46,970 nucleotides of DNA from JAVBPB01 sp031549965 (GTDB lineage: Bacteria; Bacillota; Clostridia; Lachnospirales; Lachnospiraceae): NCBI GenBank assembly GCA_031549965.1, contig JAVBPB010000008.1:1-46970 (forward strand). The letters are read 5' to 3'. Within the stretch, counting starts at the first letter, position 1. Every line of letters starts with the position of its first letter. A model generated the notes under the pieces. The model was given only the letters and a program-made list of their open reading frames with translations. It ran no database searches and was not told where the DNA came from. Of this stretch, positions 8,667 to 17,656 are shown piece after piece. Made by a program: the position numbers and the translations under genes.

Positions 8667-10220
8667 ATGAGAGCATTAATCAGCGTATCAGACAAAACAG
8701 GAATTGTAGAATTTGCCAAAAATTTGGTAAACTTAGGAATTGAAATTATTTCTACAGGTGGAACGTACAATAAGTTAAAAGAAGAAGGGGTAAAGGCAAT
8801 TGAAATATCCGAACTAACAGGATTTCCAGAGTGCTTAGACGGAAGAGTAAAGACGTTACATCCAATAGTACATGCAGGATTACTTGCAATGAGAAGTAAA
8901 CCAGAACATATGAAGCAACTAACAGACTTAAATATAGAAACAATAGATATAGTTGTTGTAAATCTATATCCATTTAAAGCAACTATTTTAAAAGATGGTG
9001 TAACAAGAGATGAAGCAGTAGAAAACATTGATATTGGTGGGCCAACCATGCTTCGTTCAGCCGCAAAAAACTATCAGGACGTAGCAGTAGTGGTAGACCC
9101 TAGAGATTATGAAACAGTATTAAATGAATTAAAAGATAAAAAAGAAGTTTCAATAGATACTAAGTTTTATTTAATGCAAAAAGTATTTATGCACACATCA
9201 AATTACGATACTATGATAGCAGATTACCTAAAGAAGGAAAGAAAAGACTATTCCCTTCCAGAAACACTTACAATGACATTTGAAAAAGTACAGGATATGA
9301 GATATGGTGAAAATCCACATCAAAAGGCAGCATTCTACAGAGAAATCGGTAAATTAAAAGGTTCAATAGCAGACGCCTTACAGCTTAATGGAAAAGAATT
9401 ATCATTTAATAACATTAACGATACAAACGGAGCATTAGAACTTTTAAAAGAATTTACAGAACCTACAGTAGTAGCTTGTAAGCATGGCAATCCATGTGGT
9501 GTGGGAAGTGCAGACAATATATATGATGCATGGCAAAAGGCTTATCTTGCAGATAAAACTTCAATTTTTGGTGGAATTGTTGTTGTTAACAGAGAAGTAA
9601 CCAAAGAGATGGCAAATGAAATGAAAGACATTTTCCTTGAGGTAATTGTAGCTCCTGCATATGAAGAGGAAGCACTTAATGTATTAAAGACTAAGAAAAA
9701 TGTAAGAGTATTAGAGCTTAAAGACATTGAAGTACCACAATCAAAAGAAGCATATGATCTTAAAAAGGTTAATGGCGGCTTAATAGTTCAAACAATAGAC
9801 AGTGAACTTTTAGCAGAAGAAGAATTAAAAGTAGTAACAGACAGAAAACCAACTGAGACTGAAATGGAAGATTTATTATTTGGTTGGAAGGTTGTTAAAT
9901 TTGTAAAATCTAATGGTATAGCTTTAGCTAAAAACAAACAGTCAGTAGGTATTGGGCCAGGACAGGTAAACCGTGTATGGGCTACAAAGCAAAGTATAGA
10001 ACACGGTAAAGAATTAATCAGCGAAGATATTACAAAAGGTGCAGTACTTGCATCAGATGCTTTCTTCCCATTTGATGATTGTGTTGAAGCAGCACATGTA
10101 GCAGGAATTACAGCTATTATCCAACCAGGTGGTTCAGTACGTGATCAGGATTCAATAGATAAATGCAACCAATACGGTATAGCTATGGTATTTACAAATA
10201 TGAGACATTTTAAACACTAA
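8667..10220 (+). CDS. purH: Bifunctional AICAR transformylase / IMP cyclohydrolase
   Basis: PurH catalyses the last two steps of IMP synthesis. The N-terminal IMP cyclohydrolase domain (about residues 1-190) opens with ALISVSDKTGI and contains STGGT and DGRVKTLHP. The C-terminal transformylase has the family motifs RYGENPHQKAA, ACKHGNPCGVG, KSNGIALAK and SDAFFPFDD. The length of 517 aa is full. GGAGGAAG precedes the ATG. It is transcribed alone behind a ZTP riboswitch and is closed by a strong terminator. purC lies some 2 kb away on the other strand without a riboswitch, so the purine genes are scattered here rather than in one operon. Confidence 0.97.
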   Translation: MRALISVSDKTGIVEFAKNLVNLGIEIISTGGTYNKLKEEGVKAIEISELTGFPECLDGRVKTLHPIVHAGLLAMRSKPEHMKQLTDLNIETIDIVVVNLYPFKATILKDGVTRDEAVENIDIGGPTMLRSAAKNYQDVAVVVDPRDYETVLNELKDKKEVSIDTKFYLMQKVFMHTSNYDTMIADYLKKERKDYSLPETLTMTFEKVQDMRYGENPHQKAAFYREIGKLKGSIADALQLNGKELSFNNINDTNGALELLKEFTEPTVVACKHGNPCGVGSADNIYDAWQKAYLADKTSIFGGIVVVNREVTKEMANEMKDIFLEVIVAPAYEEEALNVLKTKKNVRVLELKDIEVPQSKEAYDLKKVNGGLIVQTIDSELLAEEELKVVTDRKPTETEMEDLLFGWKVVKFVKSNGIALAKNKQSVGIGPGQVNRVWATKQSIEHGKELISEDITKGAVLASDAFFPFDDCVEAAHVAGITAIIQPGGSVRDQDSIDKCNQYGIAMVFTNMRHFKH

Positions 10221-10230
10221 AATATGATTT

Positions 10231-10267
10231 AAAAATAAAGAGTTTGCCAAGCAAACTCTTTATTTTT
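10231..10267. terminator. Strong bidirectional terminator between purH and mntP
   Basis: A 17-bp perfect stem (arms 10231-10247 and 10251-10267, loop CAA) carries A/T runs on both sides and serves both convergent genes. Confidence 0.9.
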
Positions 10268-10847
10268 AAATATTTATTATACCTAAATGTTCAAGGAGTA
10301 TCTTAATACCCATTAAAATTAAAATAATTCCTCCGCTAAATTCAGCCTTTGACTTATATTTAATACCAAAAGTATGACCGATTTTCACTCCAATTGCTGA
10401 AAGAATAAAGGTGACAACACCTATAAAAATTACAGCCGGAACAATACTTACCTTTAAAAATGCAAAAGACACGCCTACAGCTAAGGCATCAATACTAGTA
10501 GCAATAGCAAGGGGAAACATTTTTTTAAAAGAAACTTCATTTTGAACTGATTCATTTGATACTTCTAATTCTTCTTTTTCAAGGCTTTCTTTAATCATCT
10601 TTCCACCAATAATAGCAAGTAGAATAAATGCAATCCAATGGTCAAAGGCAACAATTTTATTTGCAAACTGTGATCCAAGTAAATATCCAATTAGTGGCAT
10701 CATACCCTGAAAAAATCCAAAGTACAATCCAACTATAAGTGCCGTTTTAAGATTAATTTTTTTAATAGATAATCCTCTGCAAATAGAAACAGCAAATGCG
10801 TCCATAGATAAACCAACTGCAATAATTAACAATTCTAAAAAATTCAT
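10266..10847 (-). CDS. mntP: Manganese efflux pump MntP
   Basis: This is a six-helix inner-membrane exporter of Mn2+ with 193 residues. The two family half-motifs with membrane acidic residues are present: GLSMDAFAVSICRG in the first helix and TSIDALAVGVSF in the fourth, reflecting an internal duplication. GGAGG is placed 7 nt before the ATG. The gene is preceded by a yybP-ykoY manganese riboswitch and a terminator stem, so expression should rise with Mn2+. This is the standard arrangement for mntP and strengthens both calls. Confidence 0.95.
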   Translation of the reverse strand: MNFLELLIIAVGLSMDAFAVSICRGLSIKKINLKTALIVGLYFGFFQGMMPLIGYLLGSQFANKIVAFDHWIAFILLAIIGGKMIKESLEKEELEVSNESVQNEVSFKKMFPLAIATSIDALAVGVSFAFLKVSIVPAVIFIGVVTFILSAIGVKIGHTFGIKYKSKAEFSGGIILILMGIKILLEHLGIINI

Positions 10848-10868
10848 TAATTTTCCTCCTTTGATAAA

Positions 10869-10911
10869 TAAAAAGACTCAATTATAGCAGGATAGCTATA
10901 ATGAGTCTCAT
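10869..10911 (-). terminator. Riboswitch-controlled terminator upstream of mntP
   Basis: On the minus strand, AGACTCATTATAGC pairs across a six-base loop with GCTATAATTGAGTCT (one bulged T) and is followed by TTTTTATTT. It lies between the aptamer and the mntP ribosome site, so Mn2+ binding probably prevents its formation. Confidence 0.75.
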
Positions 10912-10985
10912 TGTTTAAGACGAACCAGACTTTTAAGTCAGTATGTTGATTCGCCACGTTTACACGCTAATTACTCCCTCATTTA
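10902..10985 (-). promoter_or_regulatory. yybP-ykoY manganese riboswitch
   Basis: Read on the minus strand it starts with GAGGGAGTAATTAGCG, contains CAACATACTGAC and the partner GTCTGGTTCG, and ends in GAGACT. These are the conserved elements of the Mn2+-sensing yybP-ykoY class. The 3' end overlaps the 5' arm of the terminator, as expected for a transcriptional on-switch ahead of mntP. Confidence 0.88.
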
Positions 10986-11015
10986 AAAATAATGGAATAT
11001 TTAATTCTATAAGAA

Positions 11016-11044
11016 ATTATATGTAAATGTTGAAAAAAAGTCAA
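11016..11044 (-). promoter_or_regulatory. Promoter of the riboswitch-mntP transcript
   Basis: On the minus strand, TTGACT (11044-11039), a 17-nt spacer and TATAAT (11021-11016). The start point would be about 25 nt ahead of the aptamer. Confidence 0.85.
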
Positions 11045-11163
11045 GAAAGAATGCCATTATAAAGTATAATAAGCCCTCTCCCATGGAGTCGAGAGACTAA
11101 AAGCAAAGCGTCTGTAGAACAAAAAACCTTAAGTTAGCAAGATTGGCAGTGAATAGTAACATT

Positions 11164-12081
11164 TTATGGAAGAATATTTCCCGCGGCAGTATATATGCCA
11201 TACCATTCTTCACGAGTTAAATAAATATCAGTCGCCTTAATACAATCTTTCAATCTTTCAACATTAGTAGTTCCGATAATAGGCTGCATTTTTGCAGGAT
11301 GCCTTAATAAATAAGCAATTGCAATTGTAGTATTGGTTACTTTATATTTATCAGCAATTTCATCAATTTTTTTGTTTAGAATAGGAAACTTATCATTATT
11401 CAAAAATACACCTTCAAAAAATCCATACTGAAATGGAGACCAAGGCTGAATAGTAATATCATTTAATCTGCAAAAATTCAAAATACTTCCATCACGGTTA
11501 ATAGCAGATTCATTAAGCATGTTTACATTAAGATCGTTTGATATCATGGTTGAATTTGTAATACTTAATTGCAATTGATTTGCAACAATAGGCTGCTTTA
11601 AGTATTTTTGCAAGAGCTGAATCATCATAGGATTTTGATTAGAAACTCCAAAATGGCGTACCTTACCGCTACTTTCCAATTGATCAAAAGCCTCAGCAAT
11701 TTCCTCAGGTTCAAACAAAGCATCCGGTCTGTGTAAAAGTAATACATCCAAATACTCAGTCTTAAGCCTTCTTAAAATATTATCAACCGACCAAAGAATA
11801 TGTTCTTTAGAAAAATCAAACATACCATCTCTAATACCACACTTAGATTGTAAAATAATTTTTTCACGAATGGTATTATTCATATTGATAGCCTTTGAAA
11901 AAATCTCTTCACAGGTACCTCCACCATAAATATCCGCATGATCAAAAAAGTTAGCACCTAAATCAATTGCAGTATTAATTAAATTTTCTGTTTCGGACAA
12001 ACTTATGTTATTAATTCTCATACATCCAACCGAAAGAGTCGGTACTGTTAAATTGGATTTACCAAGTTGTATGGTTTTCAT
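11164..12081 (-). CDS. Aldo/keto reductase (YdhF-like)
   Basis: This is a cytoplasmic NADPH-dependent oxidoreductase with a TIM-barrel fold. The catalytic tetrad is visible: D47 and Y52 in FFDHADIYGGG, K80 in QSKCG, H117 in LLLHRPD. The C-terminal cofactor loop contains IIGTTNVERL. At 305 aa it has full length. GGAGG is placed 8 nt before the ATG. It resembles the YdhF group of reductases whose substrate is unknown. It stands alone and has no obvious functional partner nearby. Confidence 0.92.
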   Translation of the reverse strand: MKTIQLGKSNLTVPTLSVGCMRINNISLSETENLINTAIDLGANFFDHADIYGGGTCEEIFSKAINMNNTIREKIILQSKCGIRDGMFDFSKEHILWSVDNILRRLKTEYLDVLLLHRPDALFEPEEIAEAFDQLESSGKVRHFGVSNQNPMMIQLLQKYLKQPIVANQLQLSITNSTMISNDLNVNMLNESAINRDGSILNFCRLNDITIQPWSPFQYGFFEGVFLNNDKFPILNKKIDEIADKYKVTNTTIAIAYLLRHPAKMQPIIGTTNVERLKDCIKATDIYLTREEWYGIYTAAGNILP

Positions 12082-12168
12082 ATAAAAGCCTCCTTTTAAT
12101 TATCTATAATATTGTTTTATTATTTTATTACAAAATCTATATATCAGCTTAGCTCAATAAACCAAATA

Positions 12169-12223
12169 TCCCCAAGATAAGATAACAAAGACTTTTAAAA
12201 GCCTTATTATTCTATCTTGGGGA
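12169..12223 (-). terminator. Hairpin downstream of purC
   Basis: TCCCCAAGATA pairs with TATCTTGGGGA across a 33-nt loop, which itself contains an AAGACTTTTAAAAGCCTT stem. The U-tract is poor, so termination is probable rather than certain. A smaller AACAAGACGTTTGTT stem followed by TTTTT on the minus strand near 12234-12252 is a second candidate. Confidence 0.5.
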
Positions 12224-12256
12224 AGTAGAAATAAAAAACAAACGTCTTGTTAAAAA

Positions 12257-12940
12257 TTACATATTCATCAAATCGACCAATTTTAAAGGCTCAATATATT
12301 CCCCATTTTTATATGCACGCATATTCCCTCCAGAAATCTCGTCAATAAGTATAACATCACCTTTTCCATTAATTCTGCCATACTCAAACTTAATATCATA
12401 AAGATCAATATCTCTTTGCTTTAACTCATCTTTAATAAAAGAAGCAATCTTTTTAGTTAAATCTTTAATAACTTCATATTCTTCTTCGGTTAATATACCA
12501 AGCATAGCAAGTGCATCCTTAGTGATAGGAGGATCTTCTCTGTCGTCATCTTTTAAGGTTACCTCAACAAAGGCATCCAAGTCTTGTCCTTCACTAGCAT
12601 ATTTTCCATAGCGTCTTAAAAAGCTTCCAACAGCTTTATATCGACATATAACTTCTAATCCTTTTCCAAAAACAGTTGCTGGTTTTACTTCTAATGTATT
12701 ATCATCAATATTAGCATTAACATAGTGGGTTGGAATCCCTTTTTCTTCTAATTTTTCATAAAAATACTTTGTTAATCTAAGACCAGCATTGCCTACTCCT
12801 TCAATGGACAAACCAACAGTATTAGCACCAGGATCAAAAACACCATTTTCTCCGGTTACGTCATCCTTGAATTTAAGCAGATAATTGCCATTATCAAGTG
12901 AATATACATCTTTTGTTTTTCCTACATATACTTCTTTCAA
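12257..12940 (-). CDS. purC: SAICAR synthetase (PurC)
   Basis: This ATP-dependent enzyme joins CAIR with aspartate in purine synthesis. Signature segments are GKTKDVYSL near the N-terminus (ATP loop), CRYKAVGSFLRRYG, and DIKFEYGR followed by DEISGGNMR near the C-terminus. The start is uncertain: a GTG at 12949 lies inside the only ribosome site (AGAAAGGGTG), while a TTG at 12940 stands 8 nt after it. I therefore prefer TTG, giving 227 aa. The gene is monocistronic, on the strand opposite purH. Confidence 0.94.
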   Translation of the reverse strand: MKEVYVGKTKDVYSLDNGNYLLKFKDDVTGENGVFDPGANTVGLSIEGVGNAGLRLTKYFYEKLEEKGIPTHYVNANIDDNTLEVKPATVFGKGLEVICRYKAVGSFLRRYGKYASEGQDLDAFVEVTLKDDDREDPPITKDALAMLGILTEEEYEVIKDLTKKIASFIKDELKQRDIDLYDIKFEYGRINGKGDVILIDEISGGNMRAYKNGEYIEPLKLVDLMNM

Positions 12941-13103
12941 AACTGTCACCCTTTCTGTTTTTAAGTAGATTATTGGTAATTGTATTTAAGAATCAAACAT
13001 AAATATTATATACTAATTTGTCGGGGTTGAATAGTTTTTTTTTACAAATTTTAAAATTTATGGAAATAATACAATTATAAATGTCTTACAACCAATAATT
13101 TTA

Positions 13104-13133
13104 TTGCAGTTGCATATAGTTGTATGTTATACT
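13104..13133 (+). promoter_or_regulatory. Candidate promoter of the cupin gene
   Basis: TTGCAG (13104-13109), 18-nt spacer, TATACT (13128-13133), about 28 nt upstream of the ATG. Confidence 0.5.
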
Positions 13134-13161
13134 AAATAAAAAATTTTAAGGTGGATGTATT

Positions 13162-13575
13162 ATGGAGGGAAAGTTTATTGAAATAAAAGAATATACAGAG
13201 GAAGGCTATAAACCGGTTATAGATTTTGAAAGTTGGAGGGTTGCAGTTTTAAATTATTGCGATGAACTGCTTCCAGAAGAGATTACAAATATACAAAAAC
13301 ATGATGAATCGGATGAAGCATTTATTTTGTTAAGTGGTAAATGTATTTTGTTTATTTATGATGAACACTCAGATAAAATTCTGGGATACGATATGGTGCC
13401 TAAAAAAATATATAATATTAAAAAATCTACATATCATACACATACTTTAACAAAGGATGCGATGGTTTTAATCGTGGAAAATCAGAATACATCAGATGAT
13501 AATTCACCCAAGCTTCTAACACGTCCTGAGTGGAGAGAACAATTTATTCGGATAACTGGTGAGCTTTGGAAATAA
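13162..13575 (+). CDS. Small cupin-fold protein of unknown function
   Basis: This 137-residue protein has the strand-rich pattern of a single cupin barrel. An H.E-type motif in HDESDEAFILLSG (about residues 48-60) and a later His pair in YHTHTL (about 92-98) could bind a metal. After the barrel come LLTRPEWREQF and a short helix. AAGGTGG precedes the ATG, and a strong terminator closes the transcript, so it is a single-gene unit. The substrate is unknown; sugar or small-acid binding is typical of such cupins, but nothing here decides it. Confidence 0.65.
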   Translation: MEGKFIEIKEYTEEGYKPVIDFESWRVAVLNYCDELLPEEITNIQKHDESDEAFILLSGKCILFIYDEHSDKILGYDMVPKKIYNIKKSTYHTHTLTKDAMVLIVENQNTSDDNSPKLLTRPEWREQFIRITGELWK

Positions 13576-13576
13576 T

Positions 13577-13624
13577 AAAAAGCAGTTTTAAGAAAATGTA
13601 TTTTACTTTCTTAAAACTGCTTTT
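13577..13624. terminator. Strong bidirectional terminator
   Basis: An 18-bp perfect stem (arms 13577-13594/95 and 13607-13624) carries A-rich and U-rich flanks. It lies between the cupin gene and the convergent DUF368 gene. Confidence 0.88.
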
Positions 13625-13660
13625 AATATTAGATAAAATGAGCAGAAATGCCTTAAAAAA

Positions 13661-14494
13661 TTAATCTTCCTGAGGTTTTAATTCTTCTAATTTACTCATC
13701 CAAAGACCTAATAATACGCCTAATATACATACAATTACACAAACAAGCCCACCAAGACTTAAATAATTATAATTAGGAATAATTATAGTTGTTGAAGCAA
13801 AAACAACTCCTAAAATGAAATGATGCATTATAGAGTATGCTTTTCTAAAAATGAAATCCATCAATTTAGACAGTGATAAAACACAAATCACAGCTCCAAT
13901 TCCAAGAGGTATAATTATTGAAAAATCCAGACTTTTAATACCATCAGTCATAGGTTTATACATATTTAAGTACATTAAAAAATTTGAAGGACTAAGTCCT
14001 GGTACAATTAATCCAAGAGCAAAGATTACACCTGCTAAAATCCAAGTACCAAAGTTTAAATCAATTGTTCCGGTAATTAAGCTTTCTGCGTTATATAGTA
14101 TTAAAAGGAAAACTATTGTTGTTATAACCATAACAATTATATCAACAGTGTTTCTGCCTTTTTTAGCCGCCTGCTTAAAAAGTGCCGGAATTGTTCCTGC
14201 TATACAGCCTATAAAAAACCATCTAAGCTGTGCGTCGGATTTGTCTAAAAGGAAACTAAGCACAATAGAAAGTAGAAATATCCCAAATACTGCTCCAAGT
14301 CCTACCGGAAATAAAAATAAAAAGTTCTTTTTAAAATCTTTTGTTAAATTAGCCAAAAAAGATATTATTCGTTCGTATATGCCAAAGATAGCAGCTAAAG
14401 CACCTCCACTGACTCCCGGAATAATTGCACCGGAACCAATAAATATACCTTTTACAAATCGTAATATCCAATCTAACATTTTCTTATCTTTCAC
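13661..14494 (-). CDS. DUF368 family membrane transporter (PopT-like)
   Basis: This multi-helix membrane protein has 277 residues. The two halves carry the family's inverted-repeat motifs: IPGVSGGALAAIFGIYE near residue 25 and VPGLSPSNFLMYLNMYKP near 165. DUF368 proteins (PopT) were shown in other bacteria to return undecaprenyl phosphate across the membrane for cell-wall synthesis, so this role is likely. The GTG at 14494 lies 6 nt after AGGAGG and is the best start. It is monocistronic. Confidence 0.88.
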   Translation of the reverse strand: MKDKKMLDWILRFVKGIFIGSGAIIPGVSGGALAAIFGIYERIISFLANLTKDFKKNFLFLFPVGLGAVFGIFLLSIVLSFLLDKSDAQLRWFFIGCIAGTIPALFKQAAKKGRNTVDIIVMVITTIVFLLILYNAESLITGTIDLNFGTWILAGVIFALGLIVPGLSPSNFLMYLNMYKPMTDGIKSLDFSIIIPLGIGAVICVLSLSKLMDFIFRKAYSIMHHFILGVVFASTTIIIPNYNYLSLGGLVCVIVCILGVLLGLWMSKLEELKPQED

Positions 14495-14691
14495 ATCAAA
14501 CCTCCTGTTACATTCTTATTGGTTTTAAATTATAGCATATTAAAGGAAGGGCTGCAATGAAAAAAATATTAAATTTATGTATTTGAGAGCATTAATACTT
14601 GTATATTTTTGGCATCCATATAGTCCGTTTTTAATAAGCGAGTTCTTAATAGTAAGAATAGAATCCCTACATAAGGGATTTCATTGGTTTT

Positions 14692-15192
14692 TTAATGATT
14701 CCATAAATTGTTTTTTCTCATAATATAATCATCCATAAAATAGCTATTTCCTATATCGATTTTAACAGAATCACATATTTTAAAACCTAATTTTTCATAC
14801 GCAACAATTGAATTTATATTTTGTTTGTTAACAGTAAGGTAAATATATTCAACTGGGTCGAAAGAAGAGATTGCATGTGTAAATAACATTTTACCAATGC
14901 CCATTTTTCTACAGTCATTATGTACATAAAGTTTGCTTAAAAAAATGCAATTATCTTCTAATTTAATCCCACAGTACCCCAGAGGCTTATTGTCTGCATA
15001 GGCTATATAATAATTCAAAGTATTATTTACTATTTCTGAGTTAATTTTATCATAACTATGGAAAGTCTCTAGCATATATTCAACCTGATCTTGTCCAATT
15101 ATTGGAGTATAGTGACTTGTCCATATTTCTTTTGCAAGTATTGAAATAATTTTAGCATGGTCGCTGTTTTGTGCTTTAACAATATTTGGCAT
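14692..15192 (-). CDS. GNAT family N-acetyltransferase
   Basis: A 166-residue acetyltransferase. The acetyl-CoA loop is CRKMGIGKMLF after the beta-4 strand with LSKLYV, and the C-terminal motif is IVAYEKLGFKICDS. AAAGGAG stands before the ATG. It is encoded 23 nt downstream of sfsA in the same direction and may be cotranscribed with it. The substrate cannot be inferred. Confidence 0.88.
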   Translation of the reverse strand: MPNIVKAQNSDHAKIISILAKEIWTSHYTPIIGQDQVEYMLETFHSYDKINSEIVNNTLNYYIAYADNKPLGYCGIKLEDNCIFLSKLYVHNDCRKMGIGKMLFTHAISSFDPVEYIYLTVNKQNINSIVAYEKLGFKICDSVKIDIGNSYFMDDYIMRKNNLWNH

Positions 15193-15215
15193 ATCATGGC
15201 TCCTTTAAATTAATT

Positions 15216-15905
15216 TTAGTTTTCATTTAAAACTATTTTAACATCTTTTATTGCAGTAATGCTGTTTTTTGTTACCTCACATTCCAATGCTAATAAGTTG
15301 ACACCTGTATTTCTGGCATTAATTAATTCCTCATTAAATTCTTTATGTGTTTTAATGTTAGGTGTAAAATATAGAACATTACTCATTTGTATTATAAAAA
15401 CTACATATGCTTCGTAGCCGTTGGCTATTGAGCTACTCAGTTCCTTTAAGTGTTTAATGCCACGCTTTGTTGGAGCATCTGGAAACATAACTATATTTTC
15501 TTCCTCAAGTGTAACACCTTTAACTTCAATAAATATTTTTTTATTATCAGCTTCTACGTAAAAATCAAAGCGGGAGGATTTGTATGTGCATTCAGGTTTT
15601 ACTTTAGTTATATTTTTAAATAAGTTTCCATTTAGAAGCCATTCATGAAAAACTTTATTGGGGATCTGGCTGTCCATGTTAATTAGTCTTTGTCCTTTAT
15701 ATACGGAAATTAAATCGTATTTTGTTTTTCGGTCAGGGTTATCAGATTCCTGAACATAGATTTGAGCATTGTTTGTTAATAATTCTTTGCATCTACCAGT
15801 GTTTTTAATGTGACATTCTTTAATTTTTTCTTCTATTTCAATGTTGGCAATGAACCGGTTTGGTCTTGATATAAATTTTGCCTGTTTTATATTTTTGTAG
15901 TTCAT
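15216..15905 (-). CDS. sfsA: SfsA family DNA-binding/nuclease protein
   Basis: SfsA was named for sugar-fermentation stimulation in E. coli, and recent work treats it as a nuclease-fold protein. The N-terminal OB-like part has RPNRFIANIEI and HIKNTGRCKELL. The nuclease-like core has SRFDFYVE, KKIFIEVKGVTL (metal-site E.K) and FPDAPTKRGIKHLKEL, all family hallmarks. The length of 229 aa is standard. AAAGGAG precedes the ATG, 6 nt away. Probably the first gene of a two-gene unit with the GNAT downstream. Confidence 0.93.
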   Translation of the reverse strand: MNYKNIKQAKFISRPNRFIANIEIEEKIKECHIKNTGRCKELLTNNAQIYVQESDNPDRKTKYDLISVYKGQRLINMDSQIPNKVFHEWLLNGNLFKNITKVKPECTYKSSRFDFYVEADNKKIFIEVKGVTLEEENIVMFPDAPTKRGIKHLKELSSSIANGYEAYVVFIIQMSNVLYFTPNIKTHKEFNEELINARNTGVNLLALECEVTKNSITAIKDVKIVLNEN

Positions 15906-16101
15906 AATTCTCCTTTGGGGTTTTGTTTATTTATATCATGGTTTTTGAGGATAGTCAAGGATGTGATATAAGTGCAAGACTACAGAATGATTCAAGAAGG
16001 ACAGTTAAATTTTAAAGTATTATATAAATAATTTAAAGTCTATTAAAAATTATTTGACATTATCTATGTATATGGAAGAGTTGATTGAGTATTAAAATGT
16101 A

Positions 16102-16130
16102 TTGACAGAATTATATGTTTATTGTAAACT
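16102..16130 (+). promoter_or_regulatory. Promoter for the GNAT-NUDIX gene group
   Basis: TTGACA (16102-16107), 17-nt spacer, TAAACT (16125-16130), about 33 nt before the ATG at 16163. An ATG at 16115 lies inside the promoter and is not a start. Confidence 0.65.
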
Positions 16131-16162
16131 TAATAAAATTAATTATGTCAGGAGATGGTGTA

Positions 16163-16693
16163 ATGGATTATTATAAAGATGAAATTATTTATATTCGTAT
16201 GATGAAGGAAGAGGATATAGATTATTTTACAAATTGTTTTTTGGATCTGAAATGGGGCAATAGAAGAAATGTTTTAAAGGAGTATTTTAGTGAACAAAAA
16301 TTGTTAAAGCGTAATGTTTTAGTAGCGGAGTATAATGGAAGTCCAGTGGGTTACATAACCTTAGTATACAATGCACAAGTAGGACCTTTTGCCAAAAAGC
16401 AAATACCTGAAATTAAAGATTTTAATGTTTTACCACCATATAGAAAGCTTGGTATAGGCGGTCTGCTTATGGATTGTATAGAAGCTGTAGCTAAAGACAA
16501 GAGTAGCTATGTCACTTTAGGAGTGGGAATGAACAAGGATTATGGCTCTGCTCAAAGAATGTATGTTAAGCGTGGATATATTCCTGATGGTTCAGGGCTT
16601 TGGTATGGAAATAAGAATTTAATGCCTTATGAAAACTGCCAAAATGATGATGACCTTAATTTGTATTTTATAAAGCAGTTGACAGAAAATTAA
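16163..16693 (+). CDS. GNAT family N-acetyltransferase
   Basis: A 176-residue GNAT. FNVLPPYRKLGIGGLLMD forms strand beta-4 and the acetyl-CoA pyrophosphate loop, and SAQRMYVKRGY is the C-terminal motif. The start is set by AGGAG 8 nt before the ATG at 16163; longer frames read through the promoter. It heads a short group with a kinase remnant and a NUDIX gene. Relatives are often annotated as aminoglycoside or small-molecule acetyltransferases, but no specific substrate is evident. Confidence 0.88.
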   Translation: MDYYKDEIIYIRMMKEEDIDYFTNCFLDLKWGNRRNVLKEYFSEQKLLKRNVLVAEYNGSPVGYITLVYNAQVGPFAKKQIPEIKDFNVLPPYRKLGIGGLLMDCIEAVAKDKSSYVTLGVGMNKDYGSAQRMYVKRGYIPDGSGLWYGNKNLMPYENCQNDDDLNLYFIKQLTEN

Positions 16694-16694
16694 A

Positions 16695-16913
16695 ATGGGA
16701 TGGTGCAAAATAAAAAAGGATATTGAGGAGGCAAAAAATTGTGTTGTTTCAGGTTCATTTTGTGGATGGGGTGACATTTTTATACCATATTTTACTCATG
16801 TTATTTATATCAATGCACCTACAAATTTAAGGATTGAGAGATTAAACAGGAGTGCAAAGTCATATACATACATTAAAAAAGATTTTAAATTAAAAAGTAT
16901 AAGAGCAGGTTGA
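16695..16913 (+). pseudogene. Internal fragment of a P-loop kinase-like gene
   Basis: The 72-residue reading frame carries the middle of a P-loop nucleotide-kinase-like protein (SGSFCGWGDIFIPYF, then the strand and lid HVIYINAPTNLRIERLNRS). The N-terminal GxxxxGK(S/T) loop and the C-terminal helices are absent. It starts directly after the GNAT stop with no convincing ribosome site. I read it as a deletion remnant between two intact genes. Confidence 0.65.
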
Positions 16914-16917
16914 TGTA

Positions 16918-17418
16918 ATGAGTGAGTATTGGGATTTATATAATGAAAATAAAGAAAAGCTTAATGAAGTTTGTGCAAGAGGAGAAATAATTAAATCGGG
17001 TAAATATCATATTAGTGTTGAGGTTTGGATTGTAAACAGCAAAGGACAAATCCTTTTGACCCAGCGTCATCCCAAAAAGAGTTTTCCTTATTTATGGGAA
17101 AGTGCAGGTGGAGCAGTTTTAATGGGTGAATCTGTTATTGATGGTGCAATAAGGGAACTTTTTGAAGAAATAGGAATTAATATAAATTCCAATGAATTAA
17201 TTTTGCTTGGAAGTACCAAAAGTGTTAATACCTTTATTGATAGTTTTTTATGTATAAGAGATATTTCACTTACCCAGTTAAGATTGTCACCTAATGAAGT
17301 GATCGCAGCAAAATGGGTGGATTATCAAGAATATATAGCAATGGTACAACAGAATCTGGTTGTTCCTATTGTAAATGAGAGATTTAAGATATATAAGAAC
17401 AATATAGTTAATAATTGA
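16918..17418 (+). CDS. NUDIX hydrolase
   Basis: A 166-residue hydrolase of nucleoside-diphosphate-linked compounds. The Nudix box is complete: G, five residues, E, seven residues, RE-L-FEE-IG, within GAVLMGESVIDGAIRELFEE. The preceding ISVEVWIVNSKGQILLTQR and WESAGG fit the isopentenyl-diphosphate isomerase-like group of Nudix proteins. It starts 4 nt after the kinase fragment ends, behind AGCAGGTTG. A terminator follows. Likely a house-cleaning enzyme; substrate unknown. Confidence 0.92.
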   Translation: MSEYWDLYNENKEKLNEVCARGEIIKSGKYHISVEVWIVNSKGQILLTQRHPKKSFPYLWESAGGAVLMGESVIDGAIRELFEEIGININSNELILLGSTKSVNTFIDSFLCIRDISLTQLRLSPNEVIAAKWVDYQEYIAMVQQNLVVPIVNERFKIYKNNIVNN

Positions 17419-17455
17419 TAACTAAAATCAATTGATGCAATCATTTGTAGAAATA

Positions 17456-17497
17456 AAAAATAGCATCGTAAACTTTGGGCACGCAGATGCTATTTTT
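17456..17497 (+). terminator. Terminator after the NUDIX gene
   Basis: A 12-bp stem built on AATAGCATC / GATGCTATT has an 18-nt loop and a following U-tract (TTTTTATTTTTT). Confidence 0.85.
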
Positions 17498-17656
17498 ATT
17501 TTTTATCTATTTAGTACAAAGAATAAATATGATTAATAATTGTTAAAATTACCATTGTAATTATATGCATCGCCCTCATCCATAAAACTAGAGGAAATTA
17601 TAAGTATATGCATCCAATGCCTTTTATTTTGACATTTTCGTGCAATATGTAGTATC

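Noticed and set aside
8645..9049. Long antisense ORFs within purH, flotillin, the kinases and other genes
   Set aside because: They mirror codon structure of clear protein genes, have no ribosome sites and no family features.
11045..11160. Further structured RNA or gene between mntP and the reductase
   Set aside because: CTCTC/GAGAG pairing is short, no conserved motif or coding frame is recognisable, and the mntP promoter already explains the near part.
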